Shown here piece after piece: positions 27,286 through 35,733 of a stretch of DNA of 64,000 nucleotides. Each line of letters starts with the position of its first letter. The first letter of the stretch is position 1. A program made the translations under genes and the position numbers. The notes beneath the pieces are model-generated. The model was not told the origin of the DNA, searched no databases, and saw only the letters and a program-made list of their open reading frames with translations. Location: positions 1,302,001-1,366,000 of the forward strand of contig NZ_JABJQY010000002.1 in NCBI RefSeq assembly GCF_013155375.1, given 5' to 3'. The stretch comes from Nocardioides sp. zg-1308 (GTDB taxonomy: Bacteria > Actinomycetota > Actinomycetes > Propionibacteriales > Nocardioidaceae).

Positions 27286-28464
27286 TCAGTTCCAGCCGGC
27301 CTGCGAGCCGCCGACGCGGTCCGCCTCGATCTGCTGCTGGTAGCCGGAGTCGAGGTAGGCGCGCATCGGGTCGCCCGGCAGGCCGCGCTCCTCGCGCCAG
27401 GCAGCCAGGTCGCGGCGCACGTCCGTGTAGAAGGCGTCCATGAACACCTCGTTGGCGAGCAGCACGTCACCGGCGCTGCGCGCCTCGTCGAGCGCGTCGG
27501 TGTCGAGGAGGAGGGCGCGGGCCGTCATCTCCTGGACGTTGAGCACCGAGCGGATCTGCCCGGGGATCTTGTCCTCGATGTTGTGGCACTGGTCGAGCAT
27601 CAGCGCGACGTCGTTGGGGGTGCCGTCGGCCTGGTGGCCGAAGCCGCCGCCGCGGATGACCTCGACCATGATGCGGAAGAGCTGGAACGGGTCGGCGGCA
27701 CCGACGATCAGGTCGTCGTCGGCGTAGAAGCGGCTGTTGAAGTCGAACGAGCCGAGCTTCCCGAGCCGCAGCAGCTGGGCGACGATGAACTCGATGTTGG
27801 TGCCCGGGGCGTGGTGGCCGGTGTCGAGGCACACCTTCGCGCGGTCGCCGAGGGCGGCGACGTGGACGTACGACGTGCCCCAGTCCGGGACGTCCGTGTG
27901 GTAGAACGCCGGCTCGAAGAACTTGTACTCGAGCACGAGCCGCTGATCCTCGGAGAGCTGGTCGTAGATCGTGCGCAGGCCCTCGGCGAGCCGGTCCTGG
28001 CGGGCGCGCATGTCGCCCTGGCCGGGGTAGTTGGTGCCCTCGGCGAGCCAGATCTTCAGGTCGCGCGAGCCGGTCCGGTTCATCACGTCGATGCACGCGA
28101 GGTGGTGGTCGATGGCCTTTTGCCGCACCCGCGGGTCGGTGTGGGTGAGCGCCCCGAGCTTGTAGTCGTCGTCCTGGAAGGTGTTGGAGTTGATCGTGCC
28201 GAGGGCGACGCCCTGCTCCTTCGCGTACGCCGACAGCGTGCCGAAGTCGTCGACCACGTCCCACGGGATGTGGAGCGCGACCGTCGGGGCGAGGCCGGTG
28301 AAGCGGTGCACGGCGGCGGCGTCGGCGACCTTCTCCTCCACGGTGCGGGGGGTGCCGGGGGTGCCGAAGACCTTGAAGCGGGTGCCGGAGTTTCCGTAGG
28401 CCCAGGACGGCACCTCGATAGCGAGGTCGCCGAGCCGGTCGCTGATGTCGGAGAAGGTGGTCAT
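27286..28464 (-). CDS. rhaI: L-rhamnose isomerase
   Basis: A 392-residue TIM-barrel sugar isomerase of the type common in non-enteric bacteria (RhaI, shorter than E. coli RhaA). Metal and catalytic residues appear in LEYKFFEPAFYHTDVPDWG, CLDTGHHAPGTNIEF and GSFDFNSRFYADDDL. LHIPWDVVDDF lies near the N-terminus. It converts L-rhamnose to L-rhamnulose. The start overlaps the mutarotase stop by one base (TGATG). Confidence 0.94.
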   Translation of the reverse strand: MTTFSDISDRLGDLAIEVPSWAYGNSGTRFKVFGTPGTPRTVEEKVADAAAVHRFTGLAPTVALHIPWDVVDDFGTLSAYAKEQGVALGTINSNTFQDDDYKLGALTHTDPRVRQKAIDHHLACIDVMNRTGSRDLKIWLAEGTNYPGQGDMRARQDRLAEGLRTIYDQLSEDQRLVLEYKFFEPAFYHTDVPDWGTSYVHVAALGDRAKVCLDTGHHAPGTNIEFIVAQLLRLGKLGSFDFNSRFYADDDLIVGAADPFQLFRIMVEVIRGGGFGHQADGTPNDVALMLDQCHNIEDKIPGQIRSVLNVQEMTARALLLDTDALDEARSAGDVLLANEVFMDAFYTDVRRDLAAWREERGLPGDPMRAYLDSGYQQQIEADRVGGSQAGWN

Positions 28465-28889
28465 CACTGGTCCTGAGCTGTCTGGGTGGGAGCGTCGGTG
28501 GGTGCAGGGGTGCCTGCGGGCGTTGCCGGAGAGCTGGCCGGGGTGGTGTCCGGGGGCAGGTCTGCGAGCTGGTCCTCGAGGTGGAACACCTCGGTCAGCT
28601 GCCAGAAGCCCTGGTCGGGTGGGAGGTCGAGGTCCTCGAAGAATTCGGCCATCTCGGCCTGCCACCGCGCGTTGACGTCGGTGCGGGCCATGCCCTCCTG
28701 CGCGGCTGCCAGGTCGGGCGTCTCGAGGTAGCCCACGAGCAGGCCGTCGTCGCGCAGGAAGAGGGAGTAGTCGTGCCAGCCGGTGTCGTGGAGCGCGCGG
28801 AGCATCTCGGGCCACACCGCGGCGTGGCGCTCGGCGTACTCCTCCATCCGGTCCCGGCGGACCTGCAGGGTGAAGCAGACGCGGTGCAT
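28464..28889 (-). CDS. rhaM: L-rhamnose mutarotase with Pro/Thr-rich tail
   Basis: Residues 1-105 are a dimeric ferredoxin-like RhaM/YiiL domain: RVCFTLQVRRDRMEEYAERH, VWPEMLRALHDTGWHDYSLF (catalytic His region) and FHLEDQL at the end. It interconverts rhamnose anomers so that the isomerase receives the right one. The remaining 35 residues are low-complexity Pro, Thr and Ala, absent from the E. coli enzyme and probably disordered. Strong ribosome site AAAGGAG before the ATG. First gene after the hairpins that follow rhaS. Confidence 0.93.
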   Translation of the reverse strand: MHRVCFTLQVRRDRMEEYAERHAAVWPEMLRALHDTGWHDYSLFLRDDGLLVGYLETPDLAAAQEGMARTDVNARWQAEMAEFFEDLDLPPDQGFWQLTEVFHLEDQLADLPPDTTPASSPATPAGTPAPTDAPTQTAQDQ

Positions 28890-28918
28890 CGCGGTCTCCT
28901 TTCTGGTGGTGGATCGCT

Positions 28919-29016
28919 GGTCGAGGAGGGCCGAGGGCCGGTCACCCGACGTGATCTGGTGTCGAGACGGGTCGCGCAGCCCCTCACTACGTGCGGGTCT
29001 GCGCGACCCTCCTCAA
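28919..29016. repeat. REP-like composite palindrome
   Basis: Contains GGTCGAGGAGGG (28919-28930) and a hairpin with an 11-bp perfect stem, GGGTCGCGCAG (28969-28979) and CTGCGCGACCC (28999-29009), flanked by GTCGAGAC and CCTCAACC. The arms resemble the 'GGTCGAGGAGG ... TCGAGAC' intergenic repeats I know from high-GC actinobacteria. It lies in the rhaS-rhaM gap. Confidence 0.55.
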
Positions 29017-29017
29017 C

Positions 29018-29062
29018 CTGATCGGCTGTTCGGGCCCTTGCGAGCTCGGGCCCGCCGATCAG
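29018..29062 (-). terminator. Strong hairpin at the end of rhaS
   Basis: CTGATCGGC (29018-29026) pairs with GCCGATCAG (29054-29062), and GGGCCC (29032-29037) pairs with GGGCCC (29048-29053), with a five-base bulge. The rhaS stop codon is inside the stem. It probably stabilises or partly terminates the transporter mRNA, allowing more binding protein than downstream enzymes. Confidence 0.65.
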
Positions 29063-30102
29063 AAGTCGAAGTCGCCGATGTTGTCCGCGTCGAAGGTGAA
29101 CGGCTCGCCCAGCAGGACGACGCCGTCGGCGCCGACCTCGAACTCGCCGAGCTCGCCGGCCTCGAAGGTGTCGCCCTCCTCGCCGGTGATGTCACCGTTG
29201 GCCAGGGCCGCCGCGGCGTACGCCGCCAGGAAGCCGAGGTCCTCGGGGTTCCACAGGGCGAACGACTCGACGGTGCCGTTCTCGACGTACTCCCGCATCT
29301 GGTTGGGGGTGCCGAGACCGGTCAGCGCGACCTTGCCCTTGGCGTCGGAGTCCGACAGGTAGCGGGCGGCGGCGGCGATGCCGACGGTGGTCGGGGAGAT
29401 GATGCCCTTGAGGTCGGGGTGGTTCTGCAGGAGCGCCTCGGTCTGGTCGAAGGACTTCTGGTCCTCGTCGTCGCCGTAGACGGTGTCGACCAGCTCGATG
29501 TCCGCGTAGTCGGGGTTGTCCGCGAGCTCGGTCTCCATCATCTCGATCCACGCGTTCTGGTTGGTCGCGTTGGCGCTGGCCGAGAGGATCGCGATCTCGC
29601 CCTCGCCGCCGATCTGCTCGGAGATGAGCTCGAGCTGCTTGGCGGCGATGCCCTCGGCGGTGGCCTGGTTGACGAACAGGTCGCGGCACTCGGGGTTGGT
29701 GTCGGCGTCGAAGGTGACGACCTTGACGTCGGCGCTGCGCGCCTCCTCGATGGCGTCGCAGAGGGCCTCGGGGTCGTTGGCGGAGAGGATCAGGGCGTCC
29801 TGGCCCTGCTGCGCGACGGTGTTGATGTAGGAGACCTGGGCGTCGGGGCTGGCGGTCTCGGGACCGACCTCCTCCATGTCGGCACCGAGCTCCTCGGCGG
29901 CCTTCTCCGCGCCGGCGGTGCTGGTGTCGAAGTAGGGGTTGCCGAGGTTCTTCGGGAGCATGGTCAGGCTGAGGTCGCCGCCGCCCTCGCTCCCGGACCC
30001 GCCGCCGTCACCGCTGTCGTCGCCACCGCAGCCGGCGAAGGCGAAGGTCGCGGTGAGCAGGAGCGCGGCCAGCGCGGTCGGGCGCTTCGTGTGGAGCTTC
30101 AT
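29059..30102 (-). CDS. rhaS: Rhamnose ABC transporter substrate-binding lipoprotein
   Basis: 347 residues. Lipoprotein signal peptide with lipobox FAGC, then a Gly/Ser/Asp linker and a periplasmic-binding-protein fold of the ribose/galactose class: LGNPYFDTSTAGAEKAAEEL, ALILSANDPEAL, VVTFDADTNPECRDLFVNQA and GIISPTTVGIAAAARYL. Together with two permeases and a duplicated ATPase it forms a CUT2-type importer. The rhamnose assignment comes from the catabolic genes on the same strand. Confidence 0.93.
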   Translation of the reverse strand: MKLHTKRPTALAALLLTATFAFAGCGGDDSGDGGGSGSEGGGDLSLTMLPKNLGNPYFDTSTAGAEKAAEELGADMEEVGPETASPDAQVSYINTVAQQGQDALILSANDPEALCDAIEEARSADVKVVTFDADTNPECRDLFVNQATAEGIAAKQLELISEQIGGEGEIAILSASANATNQNAWIEMMETELADNPDYADIELVDTVYGDDEDQKSFDQTEALLQNHPDLKGIISPTTVGIAAAARYLSDSDAKGKVALTGLGTPNQMREYVENGTVESFALWNPEDLGFLAAYAAAALANGDITGEEGDTFEAGELGEFEVGADGVVLLGEPFTFDADNIGDFDF

Positions 30103-31208
30103 GAGTCACTGCCTTTCGTGGTTCCGACGCCGGCGGGTGCCGCGTCCTGGTGGGGGCGCGGCTCCGGGGGAGCCGCCGGCTTGCGCGAGAACCTCGAGGA
30201 GGTCGCGGCAAGGACGTTGGGGAGGATCACCGAGGCCACGAGGAGCAGGCCGACGATGATGTTGGTGACGTTGACCGTCACGCTCTCCAGGCGCAGCGCG
30301 CTGGAGATGACGCCGATCAGCACGACGCCGGCGAGCACGCCGTGCAGCCGGCCGCGGCCGCCGAAGATCGAGACCCCACCGAGCAGGACGGCGGCGATCA
30401 CCTGGAGCTCGTAGCCGGTCGCGTTGTCGCCGCGGGCCGAGCCGAAGCGCAGGGTGAAGTAGATGCCCGCCAGCGCGGACACGACGCCCGAGAGGACGAA
30501 GAGCACCAGCTTGGTGCGGGCGACGTCGACGCCGGTGAAGTGGGCGGCCTCGTCGTTGAGGCCGATGTCGTAGACGCCGCGGCCGAACGTCGAGAAGTGC
30601 AGCAGGACGACGAAGCCGACCGCGAGCACCGCGAAGGGGATCATCACCAGCGGGACCTGGGTCTCGCCGATGGTGTCGGTGGCGAGGTCGGTCCACGTCT
30701 CGGTGAAGTCGGTGATGGCCTTGGTGCCGAGCAGCCCGACCGCGATGCCGCGGAACAGCGCGAGCGTCCCGATCGTGACCGCGAGCGAGGGCAGTCCGAC
30801 GTAGGCGATGAGGAAGCCGTTGAGGGCGCCGCAGGCCAGGCCGGCGAGCAGCGCGAGCATCGCGGCCGCCGGGACCGACATGCCGTTCTCGTGCAGGACG
30901 CCGAGCAGCACGCTGCTCAGCCCCATGATGCTGGCCACGGACAGGTCGATCTCGCCGGTGATGATCACCAGCGTCATCGGCAGGGCGATCAGCAGGATCG
31001 GAGCGATGTCCTGCAGCAGGAACTTGAGGGTCAGCGGCCCGTCGAAGTTGGGCACGTTGGCGATCGAGTAGAGGATCACCGCCGCGGTGAGCGCGATCAC
31101 GGCGGTCTCGCGGGTGAGGAGCAGGCGCTGCCACAGCGGCGCGGAGTACGCGTCGTACGTGCGGGCGGGGGCGGCGGTGCCGGCGCCGGTGCTGGTGGAG
31201 GTGCTCAT
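30099..31208 (-). CDS. rhaQ: Rhamnose ABC transporter permease
   Basis: A 369-residue CUT2 (RbsC-like) permease with eight to ten membrane helices. The family blocks are IITGEIDLSVASIMGLSSVL, GALNGFLIAYVGLPSLAVTI, GTLALFRGIAVGL and LQVIAAVLLGGVSIFGGRG. The C-terminal tail past residue 340 is Pro/Ala-rich. ATGA overlap with rhaP upstream and a 4-base overlap with rhaS downstream. Confidence 0.92.
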   Translation of the reverse strand: MSTSTSTGAGTAAPARTYDAYSAPLWQRLLLTRETAVIALTAAVILYSIANVPNFDGPLTLKFLLQDIAPILLIALPMTLVIITGEIDLSVASIMGLSSVLLGVLHENGMSVPAAAMLALLAGLACGALNGFLIAYVGLPSLAVTIGTLALFRGIAVGLLGTKAITDFTETWTDLATDTIGETQVPLVMIPFAVLAVGFVVLLHFSTFGRGVYDIGLNDEAAHFTGVDVARTKLVLFVLSGVVSALAGIYFTLRFGSARGDNATGYELQVIAAVLLGGVSIFGGRGRLHGVLAGVVLIGVISSALRLESVTVNVTNIIVGLLLVASVILPNVLAATSSRFSRKPAAPPEPRPHQDAAPAGVGTTKGSDS

Positions 31209-32290
31209 GCGTGGTCCCTCGATTCGGCGAGCCGGCGGGCCTGTCTGGTGGCGAGGACCCGGTCGAGCACGATCGCGCCGAGGATCAGGACGCCGACGAC
31301 GGCGCGCTGCCAGAAGTCCTCGATGCCGAGGCTGGGCAGGGCCCGGTTGATGGTGACGAGCAGGAAGGCGCCGATGGCTGCGCCCCACACGGTGCCGCTG
31401 CCGCCGAAGATCGCGATGCCGCCGATGACGGCCGCGGCGACGGCCTGCAGCTCGATGCCGAGGCCCACGTTGGAGCTGACCGTGCCGTAGCGGGCGGTGT
31501 AGAGCGCGCCGGCCAGGCCCGCCAGCGCACCGCTGAGGACGAACGCGGCGAGGAGGCGGCGGCGTACGGACAAGCCGTAGAGGACTGCGGCGTCGGGGTC
31601 GGAGCCGATGGCGTAGAGCTCGCGTCCGCCGCGCGCGGTGTGGAGGTAGTAGCCGACGGCGGCGAGCACGACGACCGCGACGATGGTGAGAAGCGGGATG
31701 GTGAGGAACGTCTGGGTGCCGAGCGACAGGAAGCCCGACGGCAGGTCGCCGGCGTTGATCCGGTCGCTGCCGGCCCAGGTCAGCATGATCCCGCGGTAGA
31801 TGTAGAGCGTTCCGAGCGTGATGACGAGCGCGGGTACGTTGCCGTAGGCGACGAGCACGCCGTTGACGAGCCCGAGCACGGCGCCCAGCGCGAGGCAGGC
31901 GGCGATCACCGCGACCACGGGGATGCCGGGCTGGTCGATGAAGAGGCGACCGGTGAGGTAGGCGGTCAGCGCCATCACCGAGCCGACCGACAGGTCGACG
32001 TTGCGGGTGATGATGACGACGGCCTGGCCGACCGCGAGCAGCAGCAGGATCGAGGGGTTGAGCAGGAAGTTGCGCCAGCCGTCGGCGCTGAAGAGGAAGC
32101 TGTTGTTCTTCGAGGTGGCGAGCACGACCACCGCGACCAGGACGAGGAAGATCGAGAGCTCGCGCGAGCGGAGCACGGTGGTGAGCGCGCGGCGGGTCGG
32201 GGAGAGCCGGCTGGGCTCCACAAGCAGCGCCTCGCCGGCGGAGACCTCGCTCGACCCCGCGTCCGGGCGCTCGACGTCGGTGTGGCTCAT
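31205..32290 (-). CDS. rhaP: Rhamnose ABC transporter permease
   Basis: A 361-residue CUT2 permease paralogous to rhaQ, with the matching blocks VVIITRNVDLSVGSVMALTA, GLVNGVLVAYGNVPALVITL, GTLYIYRGIML and LQAVAAAVIGGIAIFGGSG. Rhamnose importers of this class use two different permeases, as here. ATGA overlap with the ATPase gene. Confidence 0.92.
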   Translation of the reverse strand: MSHTDVERPDAGSSEVSAGEALLVEPSRLSPTRRALTTVLRSRELSIFLVLVAVVVLATSKNNSFLFSADGWRNFLLNPSILLLLAVGQAVVIITRNVDLSVGSVMALTAYLTGRLFIDQPGIPVVAVIAACLALGAVLGLVNGVLVAYGNVPALVITLGTLYIYRGIMLTWAGSDRINAGDLPSGFLSLGTQTFLTIPLLTIVAVVVLAAVGYYLHTARGGRELYAIGSDPDAAVLYGLSVRRRLLAAFVLSGALAGLAGALYTARYGTVSSNVGLGIELQAVAAAVIGGIAIFGGSGTVWGAAIGAFLLVTINRALPSLGIEDFWQRAVVGVLILGAIVLDRVLATRQARRLAESRDHA

Positions 32291-33804
32291 CGGGTCGTCT
32301 CCAGGTGGTGGGTGGCCGCGTGCATCACGGCCTCGGGGGTGGCGTCGGCACGGTCGAGCTCGGCGGTGATCCGGCCCTCGCACAGGACCAGCACGCGGTC
32401 GGCCATGCCGAGCACCTCGGGCAGCTCGGAGGAGATCATCAGGATCCCGAGGCCCTGCCCGGCCAGCTCGGAGAGCAGCCGGTGGACCTCGGCCTTGGTG
32501 CCGACGTCGATGCCGCGGGTGGGCTCGTCGATGATCAGCAGCCGGGGGTTGGTGGCCAGCCACTTGGCGATGACGACCTTCTGCTGGTTGCCGCCGCTCA
32601 TCGTCGCGGCGTTCATGTCGAGCGCGCTGGTCTTCACCTCGAGCCGGGCGGCCCAGGGGCCGGCGGCGCGGTTCTCCATCGACGCGGTGAGCAGGCCCGC
32701 CTTCGCGATGCCGCGCCGGATCACGCCGGCGACGTTGCGGCTGACGGAGGAGTCGATGACCAGGCCCTGCTTGCGGCGGTCCTCGGGGATGAAGGCCATG
32801 CCGGCGCGGATGGCCGCGCGCGGGTCGTGCGCGCGGACGTCGCGGCCGGCCACCGACACGGAGCCGGAGTCGTAGGGGTCGACGCCGAAGACCGCCCGGG
32901 CCACCTCGCTGCGACCGGCGCCGACGAGGCCCGCGAGCCCGACGATCTCGCCGGCGCGCACCTCGAGGTCGATGTCGTGGAAGACGCCGGCCCGGTTGAG
33001 GCCGCGGACCGTGAGCACCGGCTCGCCGATCGTGGCGGCGACCTTGGGGAAGAGGTCGTCGACGTCGCGTCCGACCATGAGGGACACCAGCTCCGAGGGG
33101 GAGGTCTCGTCGGTGCGACGGGTGTCGATGTAGGCGCCGTCGCGCATGACCGTCACGGTGTCGGCGAGCTCGAAGACCTCGTCGAAGCGGTGGGAGATGA
33201 ACACCAGCGCGCGGCCCTCGTCGCGCAGGCTGCGCGCGACGGAGAAGAGCCGCTCGACCTCGACGCCGCTGAGCGCCGCGGTCGGCTCGTCCATGACGAG
33301 GAGGCGGGCGTCGAGGGAGATGGCCTTGGCGATCTCGATGATCTGCTGGTCGGCGATGGACAGGCCCTCGGCGGGGCGGCGCGGGTCGATCCGCACGCCG
33401 AGCCGGGTGAAGAGCCGCTCGGCCTCCGCGTACATCGCCGCGCGGTCGATGCGCCGGCCGCGGGCCAGGAGCTGGCGGCCCATGAAGATGTTCTCGGTCA
33501 CCGAGAGGTCGGGGAAGAGCGTCGGCTCCTGGTAGATCACCGCGACGCCGGCCTGCTTGGACTCGGCGGTCGAGGAGAAGTCGACCGCCTCGCCGCCGAG
33601 CTCGAAGACGCCCGCGTCGCGGCGGTGCACCCCGGCGACGACCTTCACGAGCGTGGACTTGCCGGCGCCGTTCTCGCCGATGAGGGCGTGGATCGAGCCG
33701 GCGTCGACGCTGAGGCTGCCGGACCGGAGCGCGACCACGGGGCCGAACGACTTGGTCACCTCGCGCAGCACGAGCACCGGTGCGGCGGTGTTCCTGGCGG
33801 ACAT
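32287..33804 (-). CDS. rhaT: Rhamnose ABC transporter ATPase (two ABC domains)
   Basis: 505 residues with two nucleotide-binding domains. The first has Walker A GENGAGKST, a degenerate signature LSIADQQ and Walker B LLVMDEPTAAL. The second has the altered P-loop GLVGAGRSE (no Lys-Ser/Thr), the canonical signature MSGGNQQK and LLIIDEPTRGI. This asymmetry is normal for CUT2 sugar ATPases. The start is the ATG at 33804 with GAGGAG upstream; further upstream lie operator and promoter. First gene of the rha-lut operon. Confidence 0.94.
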   Translation of the reverse strand: MSARNTAAPVLVLREVTKSFGPVVALRSGSLSVDAGSIHALIGENGAGKSTLVKVVAGVHRRDAGVFELGGEAVDFSSTAESKQAGVAVIYQEPTLFPDLSVTENIFMGRQLLARGRRIDRAAMYAEAERLFTRLGVRIDPRRPAEGLSIADQQIIEIAKAISLDARLLVMDEPTAALSGVEVERLFSVARSLRDEGRALVFISHRFDEVFELADTVTVMRDGAYIDTRRTDETSPSELVSLMVGRDVDDLFPKVAATIGEPVLTVRGLNRAGVFHDIDLEVRAGEIVGLAGLVGAGRSEVARAVFGVDPYDSGSVSVAGRDVRAHDPRAAIRAGMAFIPEDRRKQGLVIDSSVSRNVAGVIRRGIAKAGLLTASMENRAAGPWAARLEVKTSALDMNAATMSGGNQQKVVIAKWLATNPRLLIIDEPTRGIDVGTKAEVHRLLSELAGQGLGILMISSELPEVLGMADRVLVLCEGRITAELDRADATPEAVMHAATHHLETTR

Positions 33805-33813
33805 GGAGCTCCT

Positions 33814-33863
33814 CGGTTGAAAGGTTTCAACGAAACGTAAGTGAGGGTCGTCACAGGTGTCAA
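33814..33863 (-). promoter_or_regulatory. rha operon promoter with LacI-type operator
   Basis: On the minus strand, -35 TTGACA (33863-33858), a 17-base spacer and -10 TTACGT (33840-33835). Immediately downstream is the perfect palindrome TTGAAA-GG-TTTCAA (33817-33830). It overlaps the transcription start region, 12 bases before the rhaT ATG, and a repressor there would block initiation. A related half-site precedes the divergent lacI gene. Confidence 0.85.
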
Positions 33864-34032
33864 GAGTCGCTCCCGGTGTTTTTCGGACAGCTCGTCCGGC
33901 CGCGCCGGACGTCATGGCGGGCGGTCATCGCGGCGACCGCTCGCCAGGACGTCGTCGTCGTACGTCATGGGCGGCGGCCGGCGGAGCGACCACGCACCAT
34001 GACGTCCTCCGGTGGCGTACGCTCCGGTCCAC

Positions 34033-34046
34033 ATCGTTTCAACGGC
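34033..34046 (+). promoter_or_regulatory. Operator-like half-site before the lacI gene
   Basis: CGTTTCAACG (34035-34044) shares GTTTCAACG with the rha operator and is itself a short palindrome. It is 47 bases upstream of the lacI start, suggesting weak autoregulation. Confidence 0.5.
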
Positions 34047-34091
34047 GGCGGCAGCACGTGCGCGCGATCGGCACGGGAGGGGGTGCGGCGG

Positions 34092-35105
34092 GTGGTCAGG
34101 GCCTCCTCGGTCAAGGACGTCGCCGCGCGCGCGGGCGTCTCCCTCGGCACCGTCAGCAACGTGCTCAACCGGCCCGACCGCGTCTCGCCGCAGACCCGCG
34201 CCAAGGTCGAGCAGGCGATGCACGACCTCGGATTCGTGCGCAACGAGTCGGCGCGCCAGCTGCGCGCCGGCCGCAGCCGCACGCTCGCCTACGTCCTGCT
34301 CGACGCCCGCAACCCCTTCTTCACCGACGTGGCCGAGGGCGCGGAGCGGGCCGCGGAGACCGCCGGGCTGTCCCTCTTCCTCTGCCACTCCGACAACCGC
34401 GCGTCCCGCGAGGGCGACTACCTCGCCCACCTCGTCGAGCAGCGGGTGCAGGGGATCCTCGTGACGCCGGTCGACCCGCAGGCGGCGGTCCTCGACGACG
34501 TACGCCGCAACGGCACGCCGCTCGTCATCGTCGACCGCACCCGCAGCGACGACGCGTTCTGCTCCGTGGCCGTCGACGACGAGCTCGGGGGCCGGCTGGC
34601 CGTCGAGCACCTCATCGAGCGCGGCCACACCCGCGTCGCGTTCATCGGCGGCCCGGACACGATCGGCCAGGTCCGCGACCGGCTCGCCGGCGCCCGCCGC
34701 GCCTGGGCCGAGGCCGGCCTGCCCGACGACCAGCTCGCGGTCGTCCCCACCAGCGGGCTGACGGTCGTCGAGGGCCGCTCGGCCGGCGAGCGGGTGATGG
34801 GCGTGGCCCGGCGCCGCCGCCCGACGGCCGCCTTCTGCGCCAACGACCTGCTCGCGCTGGGGCTGCTCCAGCAGCTGAGCACCTCCGGCTTCGCCGTCCC
34901 CGGCGACCTCGCCATCGTGGGCTACGACGACATCGAGTACGCCAGCGCCGCCGCCGTGCCGCTGACCTCCGTGCGGCAGCCCCGCCAGGAGCTCGGTCAG
35001 CGGGCCGCGGAGCTGGTGCTGGACGAGGCCGACAACCCCGCGCACCTGCACCAGCAGGTGGTGTTCACCCCGGAGCTGGTGGCGCGCCGCTCGACCCTCG
35101 GCTGA
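34092..35105 (+). CDS. LacI-family repressor, probable rhamnose regulator
   Basis: A 337-residue repressor. The HTH is SVKDVAARAGVSLGTVSNVL with hinge ESARQLRAGRSRTLAYV. The effector domain has NPFFTDVAEGAERAAE, ILVTPVDPQAAVLD and FCANDLLALGLLQQL. I chose the GTG at 34092 because it gives GGGAGGGGG a proper 8-base spacing; a GTG three codons upstream touches that site. It is divergent from the rha operon, with TTTCAA-type sites at both promoters. The inducer is presumably rhamnose or rhamnulose, by inference. Confidence 0.92.
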   Translation: MVRASSVKDVAARAGVSLGTVSNVLNRPDRVSPQTRAKVEQAMHDLGFVRNESARQLRAGRSRTLAYVLLDARNPFFTDVAEGAERAAETAGLSLFLCHSDNRASREGDYLAHLVEQRVQGILVTPVDPQAAVLDDVRRNGTPLVIVDRTRSDDAFCSVAVDDELGGRLAVEHLIERGHTRVAFIGGPDTIGQVRDRLAGARRAWAEAGLPDDQLAVVPTSGLTVVEGRSAGERVMGVARRRRPTAAFCANDLLALGLLQQLSTSGFAVPGDLAIVGYDDIEYASAAAVPLTSVRQPRQELGQRAAELVLDEADNPAHLHQQVVFTPELVARRSTLG

Positions 35106-35115
35106 GGAGGACGGG

Positions 35116-35733
35116 CTAGAGGTCGACCACGAGGGCGCGGTGGTCGGAGAGCGACAGCTCGACCGCCCGCCCGGTCGCGGGCGGCAGCTCGCCGTCCAGC
35201 AGCACGTGGTCGAGCTGGCTCCGCGGGGCGTCGGCGGGGAAGGTCAGCTCGGAGACCAGCGGCCGCATGCCGGTGATGCGCACGGCGCGGTCGGGCTCCA
35301 TGTTGAGGTCGCCCATCAGCACGAGCGGTCGGTCGGCGGTGGCCAGCGAGTCACGGACCCGCGCCAGCTGTCGGCCGTTCCACCACTCCACGAAGGTGAG
35401 GTGGACGTCGACGACCGTCATGAGGCCGTGCGGACCCTCGATGGTGGCCGCGACCGCCACCCGCGGCTCGTCGCGCACCAGCTCGGGCCGGCGTGAGCCC
35501 GTGAACCACATCGGCACCCGCACCGGGACGGGCGCGAGCCGGACGGTGCGCCAGGCCCGCACCGGGCAGCGCGACAGCAGGGCGATGCCGTACGCCGCGC
35601 TGTCCGGCTGCTCGTTGCCGTCGGCGACCATCCACGTCGCGCCGGGCACCCCCGAGAGCGCCGCGACGAAGCGGTGCTCCTGAGCGCCCATCGCCTCGGC
35701 GGCGAGTGCGGTCAGGTCCGCCTCGGATGCCAC
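35116..35733 (-). pseudogene. N-terminally truncated endonuclease/exonuclease/phosphatase family gene
   Basis: 205 residues that begin abruptly at ADLTALAAEAMGAQEHRF. The C-terminal catalytic motifs are present: VVDVHLTF (His), GDLNMEPD (Asp and Asn), SQLDHVLL and SDHRAL (Asp-His). The first roughly 45 residues of the fold are absent. These would hold the metal-binding Asn (usually FN.H) and Glu (QE.D). Upstream sequence in all three frames shows no such motifs and is instead the start of the divergent gene, overlapping by seven bases. Without those ligands it should be inactive, so a remnant is likely. A very distant N-terminus cannot be excluded. Confidence 0.65.
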
